Shown: positions 36,279-45,872 of the stretch, piece by piece
Position numbering within the stretch: position 1 is the stretch's first letter
Layout: each line of letters begins with the position of its first letter
NCBI RefSeq assembly: GCF_900187305.1
Contig: NZ_LT906434.1
Span: 2,356,001 to 2,420,000, forward strand
DNA length: 64,000 nt
Origin: Neisseria zoodegmatis
Lineage (GTDB): Bacteria; Pseudomonadota; Gammaproteobacteria; Burkholderiales; Neisseriaceae
Reading direction: 5' to 3'
Notes under the pieces: model-generated
What the model saw: the letters and a program-made list of their open reading frames with translations, nothing else
Told to the model about the DNA's origin: nothing
The model's database searches: none
Program-made: the position numbers and the translations under genes

Positions 36279-37888
36279 GTGTTTTGCTCCGTGCGCGAAA
36301 ACAGGATAACGGGCAGCAGGCCGGTTAAAACGATAAGCAGAGCGGGCAGCGCGGCATTGGCAAACTGCCCTTCGATGGTGAAAGCGTACACCCGCACGGC
36401 GAGCGTATCCCAATCATAAGGGCGCGTCATCAGCGTAATCGGCATTTCTTTCATCACGTCCACAAACGCCATCAGCACCGCCGTGCCGATTGCACCTTTC
36501 AGCAACGGCAGATACACGCGCCGCAACACGCCGCCGCCGGTGCAGCCGAGCGAACGCGCCGCTTCGGCCTGCGACGGGCTGATGCGCTCCAGCCCCGCTT
36601 CCACCGCCGCGTAACCGACGGCAAGAAAGCGGATGAGATACGCCGCCAACATCACTGCCAACGTGCCTTTCAAAATGCCGGTAGTGCCTTCGGGCAGATT
36701 CAGGTGTTCAATCAAAATATTGTCGAACCACGCCACCGGCACGAACACCCCCACCGCCAACACCGTGCCCGGAATGCCGTAACCCAGCGTAGCAATACGC
36801 GCGGCAACGGCGGCGAAACGGCTTTTATCCACCCGTTTCGACAAGGCCAACAGCAACGCCACCGCCGCCACCAGCACGGCCGCGGCAAAGCTGGCCGCAA
36901 ACGAATGCCACGCGTGCAGCCACAGCGAAGTGTTGAAACCGTCGTTCCAAGTATCGTGCGCCCATACGATCAGTTGCACCAGCGGAATAACAAACGCAAA
37001 CAGCAGAATCAGGCCGCAATAAGCCGTCGCCGCCCACTTGAGGCCGTCTGAAAGCGGCTTGCGGCGGTGCTGCTGCGCCTTGCCGGATTGGTTGAAACGG
37101 CGGTTGCCGCGGCTGAGCTGTTCCAAAGCCAGCAACACAAACACCAGCGTAATCAGCAAAGCGGCGAGCTGCTTGGCCGTTTCCAGCGAATAAAAATCAA
37201 ACCACGCCTGATAAATCGCCGTGGTAAACGTGTCGTAGCCGAACACCGATACCGTGCCGAAATCGGCCAGCACTTCCATCAAAGCCAAAATCACGCCGCC
37301 TCCGATCCACGGCCGCGCCATCGGCAGCGCCAGCTTGAAAAACGCCCGCCGCGGCGACAAACCCAACGACGCGCCCGCCTCCAATGCCCGCTGCCCCATG
37401 CTGCCGAAAGCATTTCGCGCCAACAGGTAAACATACGGATAAAACGTCAGGCTCATCACCACCGCCAAACCGAAACCGTTACGCACATCGGGCAAAAACT
37501 GCTCGATGCCGTAGCGTTCGCGTATCAGCGTATTCAGCGGGCCGGTGTAGTCAAACAAACCGAGCTGGGTAAACGCGAGCACATAAGCCGGCACCGCCAG
37601 CGGCAGCATCAGCGCCCAAAAGAAAAAACGCCGCAGCGGAAAATCATACATCGCGGTAAGCCACGCGCAGGAAGTGCCCAGCACCGCCACGCCCGCGCCC
37701 ACGGCCAACACCAAAAACAGCGTGTTTTTCAACAATTGGGGCAATTGGTATTCCAGCAGAAACGACCAGATTTCCGCATCGAACTCACCCAATGCCGCCA
37801 CAATCACCGTCAGCGGAATCAGAATCAGCACAATACAGGCGGTCAGCCACAAACGCGGCAATAAGAGTTTGGATACAGGCAGCTTCAT
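36275..37888 (-). CDS. fbpB: Ferric iron ABC transporter, permease subunit
   Basis: The 537-residue inner-membrane protein is a fused two-domain permease with about twelve helices. Each half holds an EAA-type loop: EAGASLGLSPRRAFFKLALP (about 192-211) and EAARSLGCTGGGVLRRVYLP (about 459-478), the contact points for FbpC. This double layout is typical of FbpB. It forms an overlapping pair with fbpC and is divergent from fbpA, with the probable iron-regulated promoters in the gap. Confidence 0.9.
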   Translation of the reverse strand: MKLPVSKLLLPRLWLTACIVLILIPLTVIVAALGEFDAEIWSFLLEYQLPQLLKNTLFLVLAVGAGVAVLGTSCAWLTAMYDFPLRRFFFWALMLPLAVPAYVLAFTQLGLFDYTGPLNTLIRERYGIEQFLPDVRNGFGLAVVMSLTFYPYVYLLARNAFGSMGQRALEAGASLGLSPRRAFFKLALPMARPWIGGGVILALMEVLADFGTVSVFGYDTFTTAIYQAWFDFYSLETAKQLAALLITLVFVLLALEQLSRGNRRFNQSGKAQQHRRKPLSDGLKWAATAYCGLILLFAFVIPLVQLIVWAHDTWNDGFNTSLWLHAWHSFAASFAAAVLVAAVALLLALSKRVDKSRFAAVAARIATLGYGIPGTVLAVGVFVPVAWFDNILIEHLNLPEGTTGILKGTLAVMLAAYLIRFLAVGYAAVEAGLERISPSQAEAARSLGCTGGGVLRRVYLPLLKGAIGTAVLMAFVDVMKEMPITLMTRPYDWDTLAVRVYAFTIEGQFANAALPALLIVLTGLLPVILFSRTEQNT

Positions 37889-37992
37889 AAGTTTTTTCAG
37901 ACGGCCTCATCAAAATGGAAAAAGAAAAACGATATAAAAAACGGTATTATCAGTTGAGCATCCGCATAATGCAAACCCGATAACATCGTTTT

Positions 37993-38014
37993 TATTATAA
38001 ATGATAATTTATAT
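37993..38014. promoter_or_regulatory. Fur-box-like palindrome in the fbpA-fbpB divergent region
   Basis: ATAAATGATAATTTAT is a perfect inverted repeat (ATAAAT and ATTTAT around GATA) and contains the ATGATAAT core of Fur boxes; aligned to the 19-base consensus I count about 12 matches. It lies between the divergent iron-transport genes, in an AT-rich stretch, as expected for a shared Fur operator. Confidence 0.5.
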
Positions 38015-38166
38015 TGTTCTTAATACGATACTTCATTACAATACACAAATGAATGGCAATTGTTGTTCCCAGTGAAACATTTACCTCTAAAACCGTTTCC
38101 ATTTGCGAATAACAACCTGCCTCCACATCAAACTTAAACTCAAGGTCATTGAAGAGGATCAGAAAC

Positions 38167-39159
38167 ATGATGAAAAAAGCACTTGCCGTTTCCGTAGCCA
38201 TGCTGGCGGCCGCTCCCGTATTTGCCGAAGAACTGGTGGTTTACTCGTCTCGCGCCGACAACCTGCTGCGCCCCGTTGCCGAAGCCTACCAAAAGAAAAC
38301 CGGCGTTACCATCAAACTGGTTAACGACAAAGCCGGCCCCCTGATGGAAAAACTCAAAGCCGAAGGCAGCAACAGCCCTGCCGACGTATTCATCACCGTT
38401 GACGGCGGCAACCTGTGGCAGGCCACCCAAATGGGCTTGCTGCGCCCCATCAACTCCGCAACCTTGAAAACCAACATCCCCGCCAACCTGCGCGACCCGA
38501 AAAACCAATGGTTCGGCCTCTCCGTACGCGCCCGCACCATTTTCTACAACACACAAAAAGTTAAGCCCGCAGAGCTTTCCACTTACGCCAACTTGGCCGA
38601 CCCCAAATGGAAAGGCCGCCTGTGCTTGCGTACTTCCAACAACGTATACAACCAATCTTTAGTCGGCACCATGATTGCCAACCTAGGCCAAGCCAAAACC
38701 GCCCAAATCGTTAAAGGCTGGGTCAACAACTTGGCAACCGAGCCTTTCGCCAACGACACCGCCATGCTTGAAGCCATCGGCGCAGGCCGCTGCGACGTGG
38801 GCATCGCCAACACCTACTACTACGGCCGCCTGATGGACAAACAGCCCAACCTGCCCGTAGGCGTATTCTTCGCCGACCAACAAGGCAAAGGCACGCACGT
38901 TAACGTATCCGGCGCCGGAGTGACCAAACACACCAAAAAAGCCGCCCAAGCCCAAAAATTCATCGAATGGCTGAGCGGCAGCGAAGCACAAAACCTGTTT
39001 GCCGACCTCAACCACGAATACCCCGCCAACCCGAAAATCAATCCTGATCCGAAAGTGGCCAAATGGGGCAAATTCAAACAAGACGTAATCAACGTATCCG
39101 TAGCCGGCAGCAACCAGAAAAAAGCCGTGATGCTGATGAAACAAGCCGGTTATAAATAA
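38167..39159 (+). CDS. fbpA: Ferric iron-binding periplasmic protein FbpA
   Basis: The 330-residue protein has a signal peptide ending at VFA (about 18-20) and the class 2 periplasmic-binding fold: [39 protein letters not shown], and the ligand Tyr cluster NTYYYGRL, where the second and third Tyr correspond to the iron-binding pair of FbpA. It is only distantly similar to meningococcal FbpA and closer to the general Fe(3+)-binding FutA/IdiA-type proteins. AGAGGA lies eight bases before the ATG at 38167; a second ATG follows directly. It is transcribed alone, away from fbpBC, and ends at a DUS hairpin. Confidence 0.88.
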   Translation: MMKKALAVSVAMLAAAPVFAEELVVYSSRADNLLRPVAEAYQKKTGVTIKLVNDKAGPLMEKLKAEGSNSPADVFITVDGGNLWQATQMGLLRPINSATLKTNIPANLRDPKNQWFGLSVRARTIFYNTQKVKPAELSTYANLADPKWKGRLCLRTSNNVYNQSLVGTMIANLGQAKTAQIVKGWVNNLATEPFANDTAMLEAIGAGRCDVGIANTYYYGRLMDKQPNLPVGVFFADQQGKGTHVNVSGAGVTKHTKKAAQAQKFIEWLSGSEAQNLFADLNHEYPANPKINPDPKVAKWGKFKQDVINVSVAGSNQKKAVMLMKQAGYK

Positions 39160-39181
39160 ACAATAATCGGTAATCGCAAAA

Positions 39182-39211
39182 AGGCCGTCTGAAAATGTTT
39201 TCAGACGGCCT
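39182..39211 (+). terminator. DUS hairpin, terminator of fbpA
   Basis: A head-to-head DUS pair (AGGCCGTCTGAAAA, two bases, mirrored arm) 22 bases after the fbpA stop codon. Confidence 0.75.
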
Positions 39212-39338
39212 CTGCCTTTCTATCCAAGCAAATTCCGGCAAGCCGGCAAACCGTAGAACTTTTACCCGCCTCCGCACTCTTTAATCTATCTACATGATTC
39301 ATATCAAACAAATATTGATTCACATAATGGAGACAATG

Positions 39339-41072
39339 ATGAGTACAAAACAATGGTTAGGTATCAACGGCGCCGAAAGCCGCAACGCCGATAACAACAC
39401 ATTCGACACAAGCGACGGGCTGCTTAAACTTACCGGCCAAGTTGCCGAACAGACCGACAGAATCGAAATCCATATCTACTATTCCGACACGACCAAAAAC
39501 AACCAAATCATCGAACGGCACTTACAAAAAAGCTTCATCCCCATCAATCAAGACGGCACGTTTATAGCAGAGATGAGCATTCCGCCATCCTTTAGCGGCG
39601 ATATCCTGGCCGAATTAAAAGCCTTCGGCAGACAAGGCAACGTTACCACCACCCAAATGAACGGCCATTTAGACGGCAACGAACAGAAAATCGACATTGT
39701 TTCCGACAGCGGCGTCATCAAAGACAACGAATACGCGTGGCACAGCTATTCCAACAATCTGGAAATCAAAGGCAAAGTGGAGGCCGGCAGCCAATCGGTT
39801 CTCATCAGCGACGGCTATGAAAAACCAAACCACAACATGAAACACATCACCCATTTAATCGACGAAGAAGGCAATTTTTCCTACAAACTCGACAACCTCT
39901 CGCACGGCAACCACGTTATCAGCGTCGCCTCGATTGATGCCGACGGCAATTTCACCTCGAATCTGTTTCACATCAGCGTCGGCCGCAAACCCGGCGGCGT
40001 GATCATGATTGACGGCGATGAAAATGTTTGGACCACCAAAGGCAAAGAAATCAGCGGTTCGCTGTTCGACAACCTGCACCCCGATTCCCGCGCCGCCTCG
40101 CCGCAAGTCATCTCTTTTTCCGTCGACGGCCAATACGTCCGAGCCGGCGAATCAATCGATATCGACGACGTAGGCACTATTAAAATCGAAAACAACCGCT
40201 ACACGTTTACCCCGCTTGCCGACTTTACCGGACGCGTTCCCGACATCACCTACCACTCCTCCACCCACCTGATACCCGGTATCCGCAGCACTTTCCCCCG
40301 CAAACCCGATTACGATGATTCCGTGTTGTCGATCCGCGTCAACGACACCGCCGGCAATCCCTACGAATACCACTTGGGAGCAGGCGACAACGCCCTCGGC
40401 AAAAACGCCGAGCTGCAAGGCAATATGGGTAAAGACGTTTTAATCGGCGATATGCGCAACAGCGCCGAATTGGACATCAACGGCGAAAAAATCACCTACA
40501 CCGTCAAAGCAACGCACGACACCCTCGAAGGCAACAACGGCAACGATATTTTGTTCGGCGACAACATCAGCACCGCAGAACTGGATTTCAAAGCCGAAGA
40601 CGGCAGCGATGCCTTCCATGCCTTGCAAGCCTACGTCGGCGAACACCTCGGCAGCACAAGCAACCCTGCCGTGCGCCACTTCATCGAAGAAAACTGGGCG
40701 CAACTGCTTGACCGCAGCAACAACGGCGGCAACGACACCCTGCGCGGCGAAGCGGGCAACGACATCTTAATCGGCGGTGCCGGCGATGACTATTTATTCG
40801 GTGGCACAGGCAAAGACAGCTATGTGTTCGTAACCAACAGCGACAGCGGCCACGATACCATCGTCAACTTCGATTTCGACCAAGACAAATTGGTGTTCAC
40901 CGAGCTGCTGGATTTTGACCAACACTTCCTAGAATGGGATCAGCAAAAGCATGTTTTATCTTTCCGCGGCGAGGAAGACGGCCATACTTATCAGAATTCA
41001 ATAACCTTCAAAGGCATCAAATCTGATATGACTTTAGACGATATTTTGAAAGTTCAGGAAATATTGGGCTGA
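39339..41072 (+). CDS. RTX-type Ca-binding protein, probable type I secretion substrate
   Basis: The 577-residue protein has no signal peptide. The N-terminal two thirds are beta-rich with probable Ig-like domains. Calcium-binding RTX nonapeptides occur in two places: TLEGNNGNDILFGDN and GNDTLRGEAGNDILIGGAGD followed by YLFGGTGKDSYVF. After them comes the usual post-RTX segment (HDTIVNFDFDQDKLVF) and a C-terminal region ending LDDILKVQEILG, typical of type I export signals. The second of two adjacent ATGs is chosen because GGAG is six bases upstream of it. No HlyB/HlyD/TolC-like genes are nearby. DUS-free. It could be an adhesin, an enzyme or a matrix protein. Confidence 0.75.
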   Translation: MSTKQWLGINGAESRNADNNTFDTSDGLLKLTGQVAEQTDRIEIHIYYSDTTKNNQIIERHLQKSFIPINQDGTFIAEMSIPPSFSGDILAELKAFGRQGNVTTTQMNGHLDGNEQKIDIVSDSGVIKDNEYAWHSYSNNLEIKGKVEAGSQSVLISDGYEKPNHNMKHITHLIDEEGNFSYKLDNLSHGNHVISVASIDADGNFTSNLFHISVGRKPGGVIMIDGDENVWTTKGKEISGSLFDNLHPDSRAASPQVISFSVDGQYVRAGESIDIDDVGTIKIENNRYTFTPLADFTGRVPDITYHSSTHLIPGIRSTFPRKPDYDDSVLSIRVNDTAGNPYEYHLGAGDNALGKNAELQGNMGKDVLIGDMRNSAELDINGEKITYTVKATHDTLEGNNGNDILFGDNISTAELDFKAEDGSDAFHALQAYVGEHLGSTSNPAVRHFIEENWAQLLDRSNNGGNDTLRGEAGNDILIGGAGDDYLFGGTGKDSYVFVTNSDSGHDTIVNFDFDQDKLVFTELLDFDQHFLEWDQQKHVLSFRGEEDGHTYQNSITFKGIKSDMTLDDILKVQEILG

Positions 41073-41112
41073 TCAACATCGGCATTACCGCTTTACAATG
41101 CCTATGATGGAA

Positions 41113-41148
41113 ATAAGGCCGTCTGAAAATATTTTCAGACGGCCTTAT
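41113..41148. terminator. DUS hairpin between convergent RTX and acyltransferase genes
   Basis: ATAAGGCCGTCTGAAAAT and its exact mirror form a 36-base palindrome midway between two stop codons. Confidence 0.78.
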
Positions 41149-41167
41149 AGTCTCTTGTTGCTAAGCC

Positions 41168-41914
41168 TTAGCCCAATTCGCGCTGCTTCTCACTCAACAA
41201 TTGATGAATATGGCGGGCAATTTCCTGCCTGTCCGCACCCGACGGCACGGGGTCGAGGAAATAAAGTTCTGCCGTACCGCCCGGCTGCGAAGCGATCATG
41301 CGAATGGATTCCACCAAACTGATGTCGCCGTAGTACGCCATGGCCGGGTTTGGGCTGCTGCCGTCCGGATTGGGATAGCGGCACAACACCGGAATAAACG
41401 GCACGCCCGCTTCATTGGCCGCCTGAAAAAAGCTGGTTTTAAACGGCAGAATTTCGTGGCCTTCACTGCTCGTGCCTTCGGGAAACAGAGTAACCGTATC
41501 GCCGTTTTTCAACGCCTCGGTAACATGGCGGATTTTCCGGCTGTTGCCTTCGGTGCCTTTGTTGCGCGTTACATAAACGGTTTGCGCCTGTGTAGCGAGA
41601 TAACCCACCACCGGCCATTTCGCCACATCGTCTTTGGCCACAAAACGGCCGGGAAACGCGGCATTAATCGCCATAATGTCCAGCCATGAAATGTGGTTGC
41701 AGATCATCATCTGCCCCTGCCCTTCTTTCGGCAGGTTGCCGTAGGTTTTGAGCTTCAGCCCGCAAGAGGCGAGCACGCGCAGCGACCACAATTGAATGGC
41801 GCGCAGTTTGCGTTGCTTGCTGTAAAAAGGAAACAGGAAAAACATTTCCAGCATGCCGTAAAGCAAACAGCCGGCTATGCAGAACAGTCGGAAAGCAGTG
41901 CGTAAGGTTTTCAT
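41168..41914 (-). CDS. plsC: Lysophospholipid acyltransferase, PlsC/OlsA-like
   Basis: The 248-residue protein has an N-terminal membrane helix (about 8-30) and the acyltransferase motifs NHISWLD (NHx4D) near residue 75, VTRNKGTEGNS, FPEGTSSEG near 145 and VPFIPVLCRYP. Start 41914 is chosen as the first ATG; the seven-codon extension relies on TTG. The family acylates 1-acyl-glycerol-3-phosphate or, as OlsA, lyso-ornithine lipid. The gene directly upstream on the same strand encodes an OlsB-like N-acyltransferase, so OlsA is a real possibility. The two genes are separated by 118 bases containing a DUS pair. Confidence 0.85.
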   Translation of the reverse strand: MKTLRTAFRLFCIAGCLLYGMLEMFFLFPFYSKQRKLRAIQLWSLRVLASCGLKLKTYGNLPKEGQGQMMICNHISWLDIMAINAAFPGRFVAKDDVAKWPVVGYLATQAQTVYVTRNKGTEGNSRKIRHVTEALKNGDTVTLFPEGTSSEGHEILPFKTSFFQAANEAGVPFIPVLCRYPNPDGSSPNPAMAYYGDISLVESIRMIASQPGGTAELYFLDPVPSGADRQEIARHIHQLLSEKQRELG

Positions 41915-41943
41915 ATTATTGAAGTGTGTGTGCAATACATCAG

Positions 41944-42022
41944 CAGGCCGTCTGAATAAGTTTTAGCGAAGCCTGCATCGTTCGCTTTAGCGAATCCCTC
42001 CAGCGGGTTTTCAGACGGCCTG
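41944..42022 (-). repeat. Widely spaced inverted DUS pair between olsB-like and plsC-like genes
   Basis: CAGGCCGTCTGAA and TTCAGACGGCCTG are separated by 53 bases that contain a further small inverted repeat around TTTAGCGAA. It could end or weaken transcription after the olsB-like gene. Confidence 0.55.
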
Positions 42023-42032
42023 ATGATTTATT

Positions 42033-42785
42033 TTAAAGTCGCGGGGCAAAACGTTGGAGATAGCGGTCGTTTAAGCGGTTGATGTCCATCAGAATCAACA
42101 CGTCGGCGCAGTTGAATGCTTCATCGACGCACGGCTCGCCGCAAAACCAGGCACCGGCGTTCAAATAGCCTTTAATCAACGACGGGCAAGGAGGATTTTC
42201 AACGGGATTCAGTTCGTCCCATTTGAGGGGATTGAGCGGACGCACGCACCATTGTGCAGGCGCCAAATGCTTTTCTTTTAAAGCGTGATACAGGCCGGCC
42301 GCTTCGTGGCCGCCGTCGACGGTGCTGATGCTGCCGCAGCCGATCATAAAACGCAGGTTTTCATCGCGCATGAACTTCACCAAACCCGACCACAAAAGCA
42401 TAATCAAGCCGCCGTTGCGGTAATCGGGATGGATACACGCTCTGCCCAGCTCAACGGTTTGCGGCAGAATGTCTTTCAAGGGAGAGAGGTCGAATTCGTG
42501 TTCGCTGTACCACGAGCCGACGGCTTGGGCGCCCTCTTCGGTAATCAGACGGTAACAGCCGATCACTTCGCCGGTGGCATCGTCAAAAGCTAACAAGTGG
42601 TGGCAATGTTGGTCGTATTCATCCACATCCAAACCGTCGCTGCTTTGGATGTCGGCGCCTAATTCTTCGGCAAATACTTGATAACGCAAGCGTTGTGCGG
42701 CTTCGATTTCTTGTTGGTTTTCCGCCAGTCGCACAGTCAGGCCGATTTTCGGGCCTGTGGTGTTGAAACGGCTTTTATGGGGCAT
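42033..42785 (-). CDS. olsB: OlsB-like GNAT-fold N-acyltransferase
   Basis: The 250-residue protein belongs to the OlsB / hemolysin-like acyltransferase family: RLRYQVFAEELGADIQS (about 32-49), DQHCHHLLAFD, VIGCYRLIT, ELGRACIHPDYRNGG (about 112-126) and LIKGYLNAGAWFCGEPC (about 203-219). OlsB uses 3-hydroxyacyl-ACP to acylate ornithine, giving lyso-ornithine lipid, which OlsA then completes. Some family members act on other amines, so the substrate is inferred. It lies upstream of the plsC-like gene on the same strand. Confidence 0.78.
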   Translation of the reverse strand: MPHKSRFNTTGPKIGLTVRLAENQQEIEAAQRLRYQVFAEELGADIQSSDGLDVDEYDQHCHHLLAFDDATGEVIGCYRLITEEGAQAVGSWYSEHEFDLSPLKDILPQTVELGRACIHPDYRNGGLIMLLWSGLVKFMRDENLRFMIGCGSISTVDGGHEAAGLYHALKEKHLAPAQWCVRPLNPLKWDELNPVENPPCPSLIKGYLNAGAWFCGEPCVDEAFNCADVLILMDINRLNDRYLQRFAPRL

Positions 42786-43243
42786 ATAAGCTCTCGTCGT
42801 CAGTAAGTAAGCCCGTTAGTATAACAGAGTGCTTTTGCATTTTTCCATACATAATACTGACAGTTACCGTTACTGAGGCCGTCTGAAAACACCTTTTTCA
42901 GACGGCATCCACCACCTCGCCGGCGCCAACTTTGCCCTACCTTACTCAACCGACACAGCCGCAACAATCAACCGGCCAAACCGCTCACAACCCTTTATAT
43001 ACAGAAAAAATCTGCTCATAATAACGGTTTTGCACCACCGCTGCACACCCGATGATTCCGCCGTGCTTTACCTATCGTTTTACACACCCAAACGGCTCGG
43101 CAGCCTTCGATCAGGCAGCGGAAAACGGCTTCGGTTCACTTTCTTTACCGGCGCGGATTTGTTGTTTTTCCGTCCACATTGTCCTGCTCACCGAGGCCGT
43201 CTGAAACCGATTACCGCACATTACCAGACTAGGCTGTCTTCTC
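42786..43243. other. Intergenic region between divergent olsB-like gene and clcA
   Basis: About 460 bases. It holds an imperfect DUS hairpin (42876-42908, one copy ending GGCAT), and a single DUS at about 43193. No convincing reading frame, tRNA or other RNA gene is visible. Confidence 0.55.
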
Positions 43244-44635
43244 ATGAAAACTTTTCTTACCACTCGCTACCGGATACTCAAGAAAAAAATCATCCACAAA
43301 CTCAATCAAACCCAAAGGCTGTCGCGCAAAACGCTAGCTTTCGGCTTTCTGCTCGCCGGCGCGGCGCTGGTGGCGCTGGTATCGCTGGCGTTTGCCAAAA
43401 TGGCAGACTGGGCGCTCGAAGAAAACGCGCGACTGGTCGGCGAATATCCGTGGTTTGCGTGGGTGGCGCTGCCGCTCGGCCTGCCTTTGATTGTTTGGCT
43501 GACGCGCCGTTTCGCGCCTTACACCGCAGGCAGCGGCATTCCGCAGGTGTTGGCCTCGCTGTCGCTGCCTTACGGCGCACAAAAAACCCGGCTGATTTCG
43601 CTGTGGCAAACCATGTTGAAAATCCCGCTTACCTTTCTCGGTATGCTCGCGGGCGCGTCTATCGGGCGTGAAGGGCCGTCGGTGCAAGTCGGTGCCGCCG
43701 TAATGTCGGCTTGGGGCGCATGGTGCAAAAAACACAATATCGCCTTCAAAGGCATGCAGGAAAACGATTTGATTGCCGCCGGCGCGGCAGGCGGTTTGGC
43801 CGCTGCTTTTAATGCTCCGCTGGCCGGTGTGGTGTTTGCCATCGAGGAATTGGGGCGCGGCATACTGTTGCGCTGGGAACGGCAGATTTTCATCGGCGTC
43901 TTGGCGGCCGGTTTCATTCAGGTGGCCATTCAGGGCAACAACCCCTATTTCTCAGGCTTTCACGGCACCGAGTTGGACGACATGCTGATTTGGGTCTTGC
44001 TGAGCGCACTGGTGTGCGGCGTGGCCGGCGGCCTGTTTGCCCGCATGCTGTATAAAGGTGCGGCGGCCTTTTCGCCCGAAAAATACCGCGGCTGGATACG
44101 CCGCCATCCCATTATGTTGGCCGGCGTTATCGGCGTACTGCTGGCCGCGCTCGGCACGATTTATCAAGGGCAGACATTCGGCACCGGCTATCACGAAGCT
44201 TCCGATGCCTTACGGCGCATGTATGACGCCCCCTTCGGCGTGGCCGCAGCCAAATGGCTTGCCACCGTGCTGTCTTACTGGGCGGGCATCCCCGGCGGCA
44301 TTTTCACACCCTCGCTCACCGTCGGCGCGATGATCGGCCAACACATCGCCCAATTTGCCGACCTGCAAACCGGCGTCAACGTTTTGGTATTAATCTGCAT
44401 GACCGCCTTTTTAGCCGCCGCCACGCAATCCCCGCTCACCTCCAGCGTTGTCGTGATGGAAATGACGGGCGGACAGAATCTGTTGTTTTGGCTGTTGATT
44501 GGTGCTATTTTTGCATCTCAAGTGTCGCGCCAGTTTTCACCCAAGCCGTTTTACCATGCGGCAGGCGCACGTTTCCGGCAGCGTGTTCAGGAAGAATATG
44601 CCGCCAAACAGGTCGATATTAAGGAGAACCGATAA
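43244..44635 (+). CDS. clcA: ClC-type chloride/proton antiporter or channel
   Basis: The 463-residue inner-membrane protein carries the three chloride-selectivity motifs: AGSGIPQV (about 89-96), GREGPSVQVG (about 141-150, with the gating Glu) and GIPGGIFTPSL (about 344-354), plus the C-terminal Tyr region. It has some ten or more membrane helices and no CBS domains. Bacterial ClC proteins exchange chloride for protons and help in acid resistance. Its stop codon adjoins the argJ start (TAAATG), so the two are co-transcribed. Confidence 0.88.
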   Translation: MKTFLTTRYRILKKKIIHKLNQTQRLSRKTLAFGFLLAGAALVALVSLAFAKMADWALEENARLVGEYPWFAWVALPLGLPLIVWLTRRFAPYTAGSGIPQVLASLSLPYGAQKTRLISLWQTMLKIPLTFLGMLAGASIGREGPSVQVGAAVMSAWGAWCKKHNIAFKGMQENDLIAAGAAGGLAAAFNAPLAGVVFAIEELGRGILLRWERQIFIGVLAAGFIQVAIQGNNPYFSGFHGTELDDMLIWVLLSALVCGVAGGLFARMLYKGAAAFSPEKYRGWIRRHPIMLAGVIGVLLAALGTIYQGQTFGTGYHEASDALRRMYDAPFGVAAAKWLATVLSYWAGIPGGIFTPSLTVGAMIGQHIAQFADLQTGVNVLVLICMTAFLAAATQSPLTSSVVVMEMTGGQNLLFWLLIGAIFASQVSRQFSPKPFYHAAGARFRQRVQEEYAAKQVDIKENR

Positions 44636-45856
44636 ATGGCAGTGAATCTAAAAGAAAAATACGCAGCAGAATTACTTACCGTAGACGGCGCGCAGGTTTT
44701 TATCGGGCAGGCAGGCGTGAAGAAGGCCGCCCATGACGATTTAACGCTGATCGTGTTAAACACCGACAATACCGTCGGCGCGGTATTCACGCAAAACCGC
44801 TTCTGCGCCGCCCCCGTGCACATTGCCAAAGAACATCTGTCCAACGAAAACGGTATCCGCGCTTTGGTTATCAACACCGGCAATGCCAACGCCGGCACAG
44901 GTCTCAAAGGCCGTGAAGATGCCGTAACCGTTTGCCGTGCCGTCGCCAAACAAATAGGCTGCGAACCGGAGCAGGTGCTGCCCTTCTCCACCGGCGTGAT
45001 TCTCGAGCCGCTGCCCACCGCCAAAATCGTCTCCGCACTGCCCAACGTAAAACCCGCACATTGGAACGATGCCGCGCGCGCCATCATGACCACCGACACC
45101 GTGCCGAAATCCGCCAGTCGTGAAGGCAGAATCGGCAACAACCACACCGTGCGCGCCACCGGCATTGCCAAAGGTGCGGGCATGATTTGCCCCAACATGG
45201 CCACCATGCTCGGCTTTATCGTGTGCGACGCCAACGTATCCCAGCCCGTGCTGCAAATGCTCACACAAGAAATCGCCGACCTCTCGTTCAACGCCATCAC
45301 CGTTGACGGCGACACCAGCACCAACGACAGCTTCGTCATCGTAGCCACCGGTAAATGCGGCCAAAACGAAATCGACAATATCGCCGACCCGCGTTACGAC
45401 CAACTGAAAGAGCTGCTCGGCAGCCTTGCACTCGAATTGGCGCAAGCCATTGTGCGCGACGGCGAAGGCGCCACCAAATTTATTACCATTCATGTGGAAA
45501 ACGCCGCCAGCCGCGAAGAAGCGCGCAAAGTTGCCTATTCCATCGCGCATTCTCCTTTGGTAAAAACCGCGTTTTTCGCCTCCGACCCCAATCTCGGCCG
45601 CCTGCTTGCCGCCATCGGCTATTCCGGTTTGGAAAACTTCGATACCGACAAAGTACGCTTGTGGTTAGGTTCCGCTTTGGTTGCGGAACACGGCGGCAGA
45701 GCCGAGAGCTACACCGAAGAAGCCGGGCAGATGATCATGAACCAAGACGAAATTACCGTGCGCGTCGATCTGCAACGCGGCGGCGAACAGGCCACGGTTT
45801 ATACCTGCGACTTATCGCATGATTATGTGTCGATTAATGCCGACTACCGCAGCTAA
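44636..45856 (+). CDS. argJ: Bifunctional ornithine acetyltransferase / N-acetylglutamate synthase
   Basis: The 406-residue protein shows ArgJ features: INTGNANAGTG (79-89), IAKGAGMICPNMATMLGFI with autocleavage between Ala189 and the nucleophile Thr190, VDGDTSTNDSF and the terminal NxxYRS (INADYRS). The proenzyme splits itself into alpha and beta chains and recycles the acetyl group from acetylornithine to glutamate in arginine synthesis. AAGGAGA lies within the end of clcA, ten bases before the ATG. Confidence 0.95.
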   Translation: MAVNLKEKYAAELLTVDGAQVFIGQAGVKKAAHDDLTLIVLNTDNTVGAVFTQNRFCAAPVHIAKEHLSNENGIRALVINTGNANAGTGLKGREDAVTVCRAVAKQIGCEPEQVLPFSTGVILEPLPTAKIVSALPNVKPAHWNDAARAIMTTDTVPKSASREGRIGNNHTVRATGIAKGAGMICPNMATMLGFIVCDANVSQPVLQMLTQEIADLSFNAITVDGDTSTNDSFVIVATGKCGQNEIDNIADPRYDQLKELLGSLALELAQAIVRDGEGATKFITIHVENAASREEARKVAYSIAHSPLVKTAFFASDPNLGRLLAAIGYSGLENFDTDKVRLWLGSALVAEHGGRAESYTEEAGQMIMNQDEITVRVDLQRGGEQATVYTCDLSHDYVSINADYRS

Positions 45857-45872
45857 TTAAACACAAATGTTT

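Noticed and set aside
43030..43671. 213-codon frame overlapping the clcA start
   Set aside because: It runs out of frame through the conserved clcA coding region and has low-complexity Arg-rich composition.
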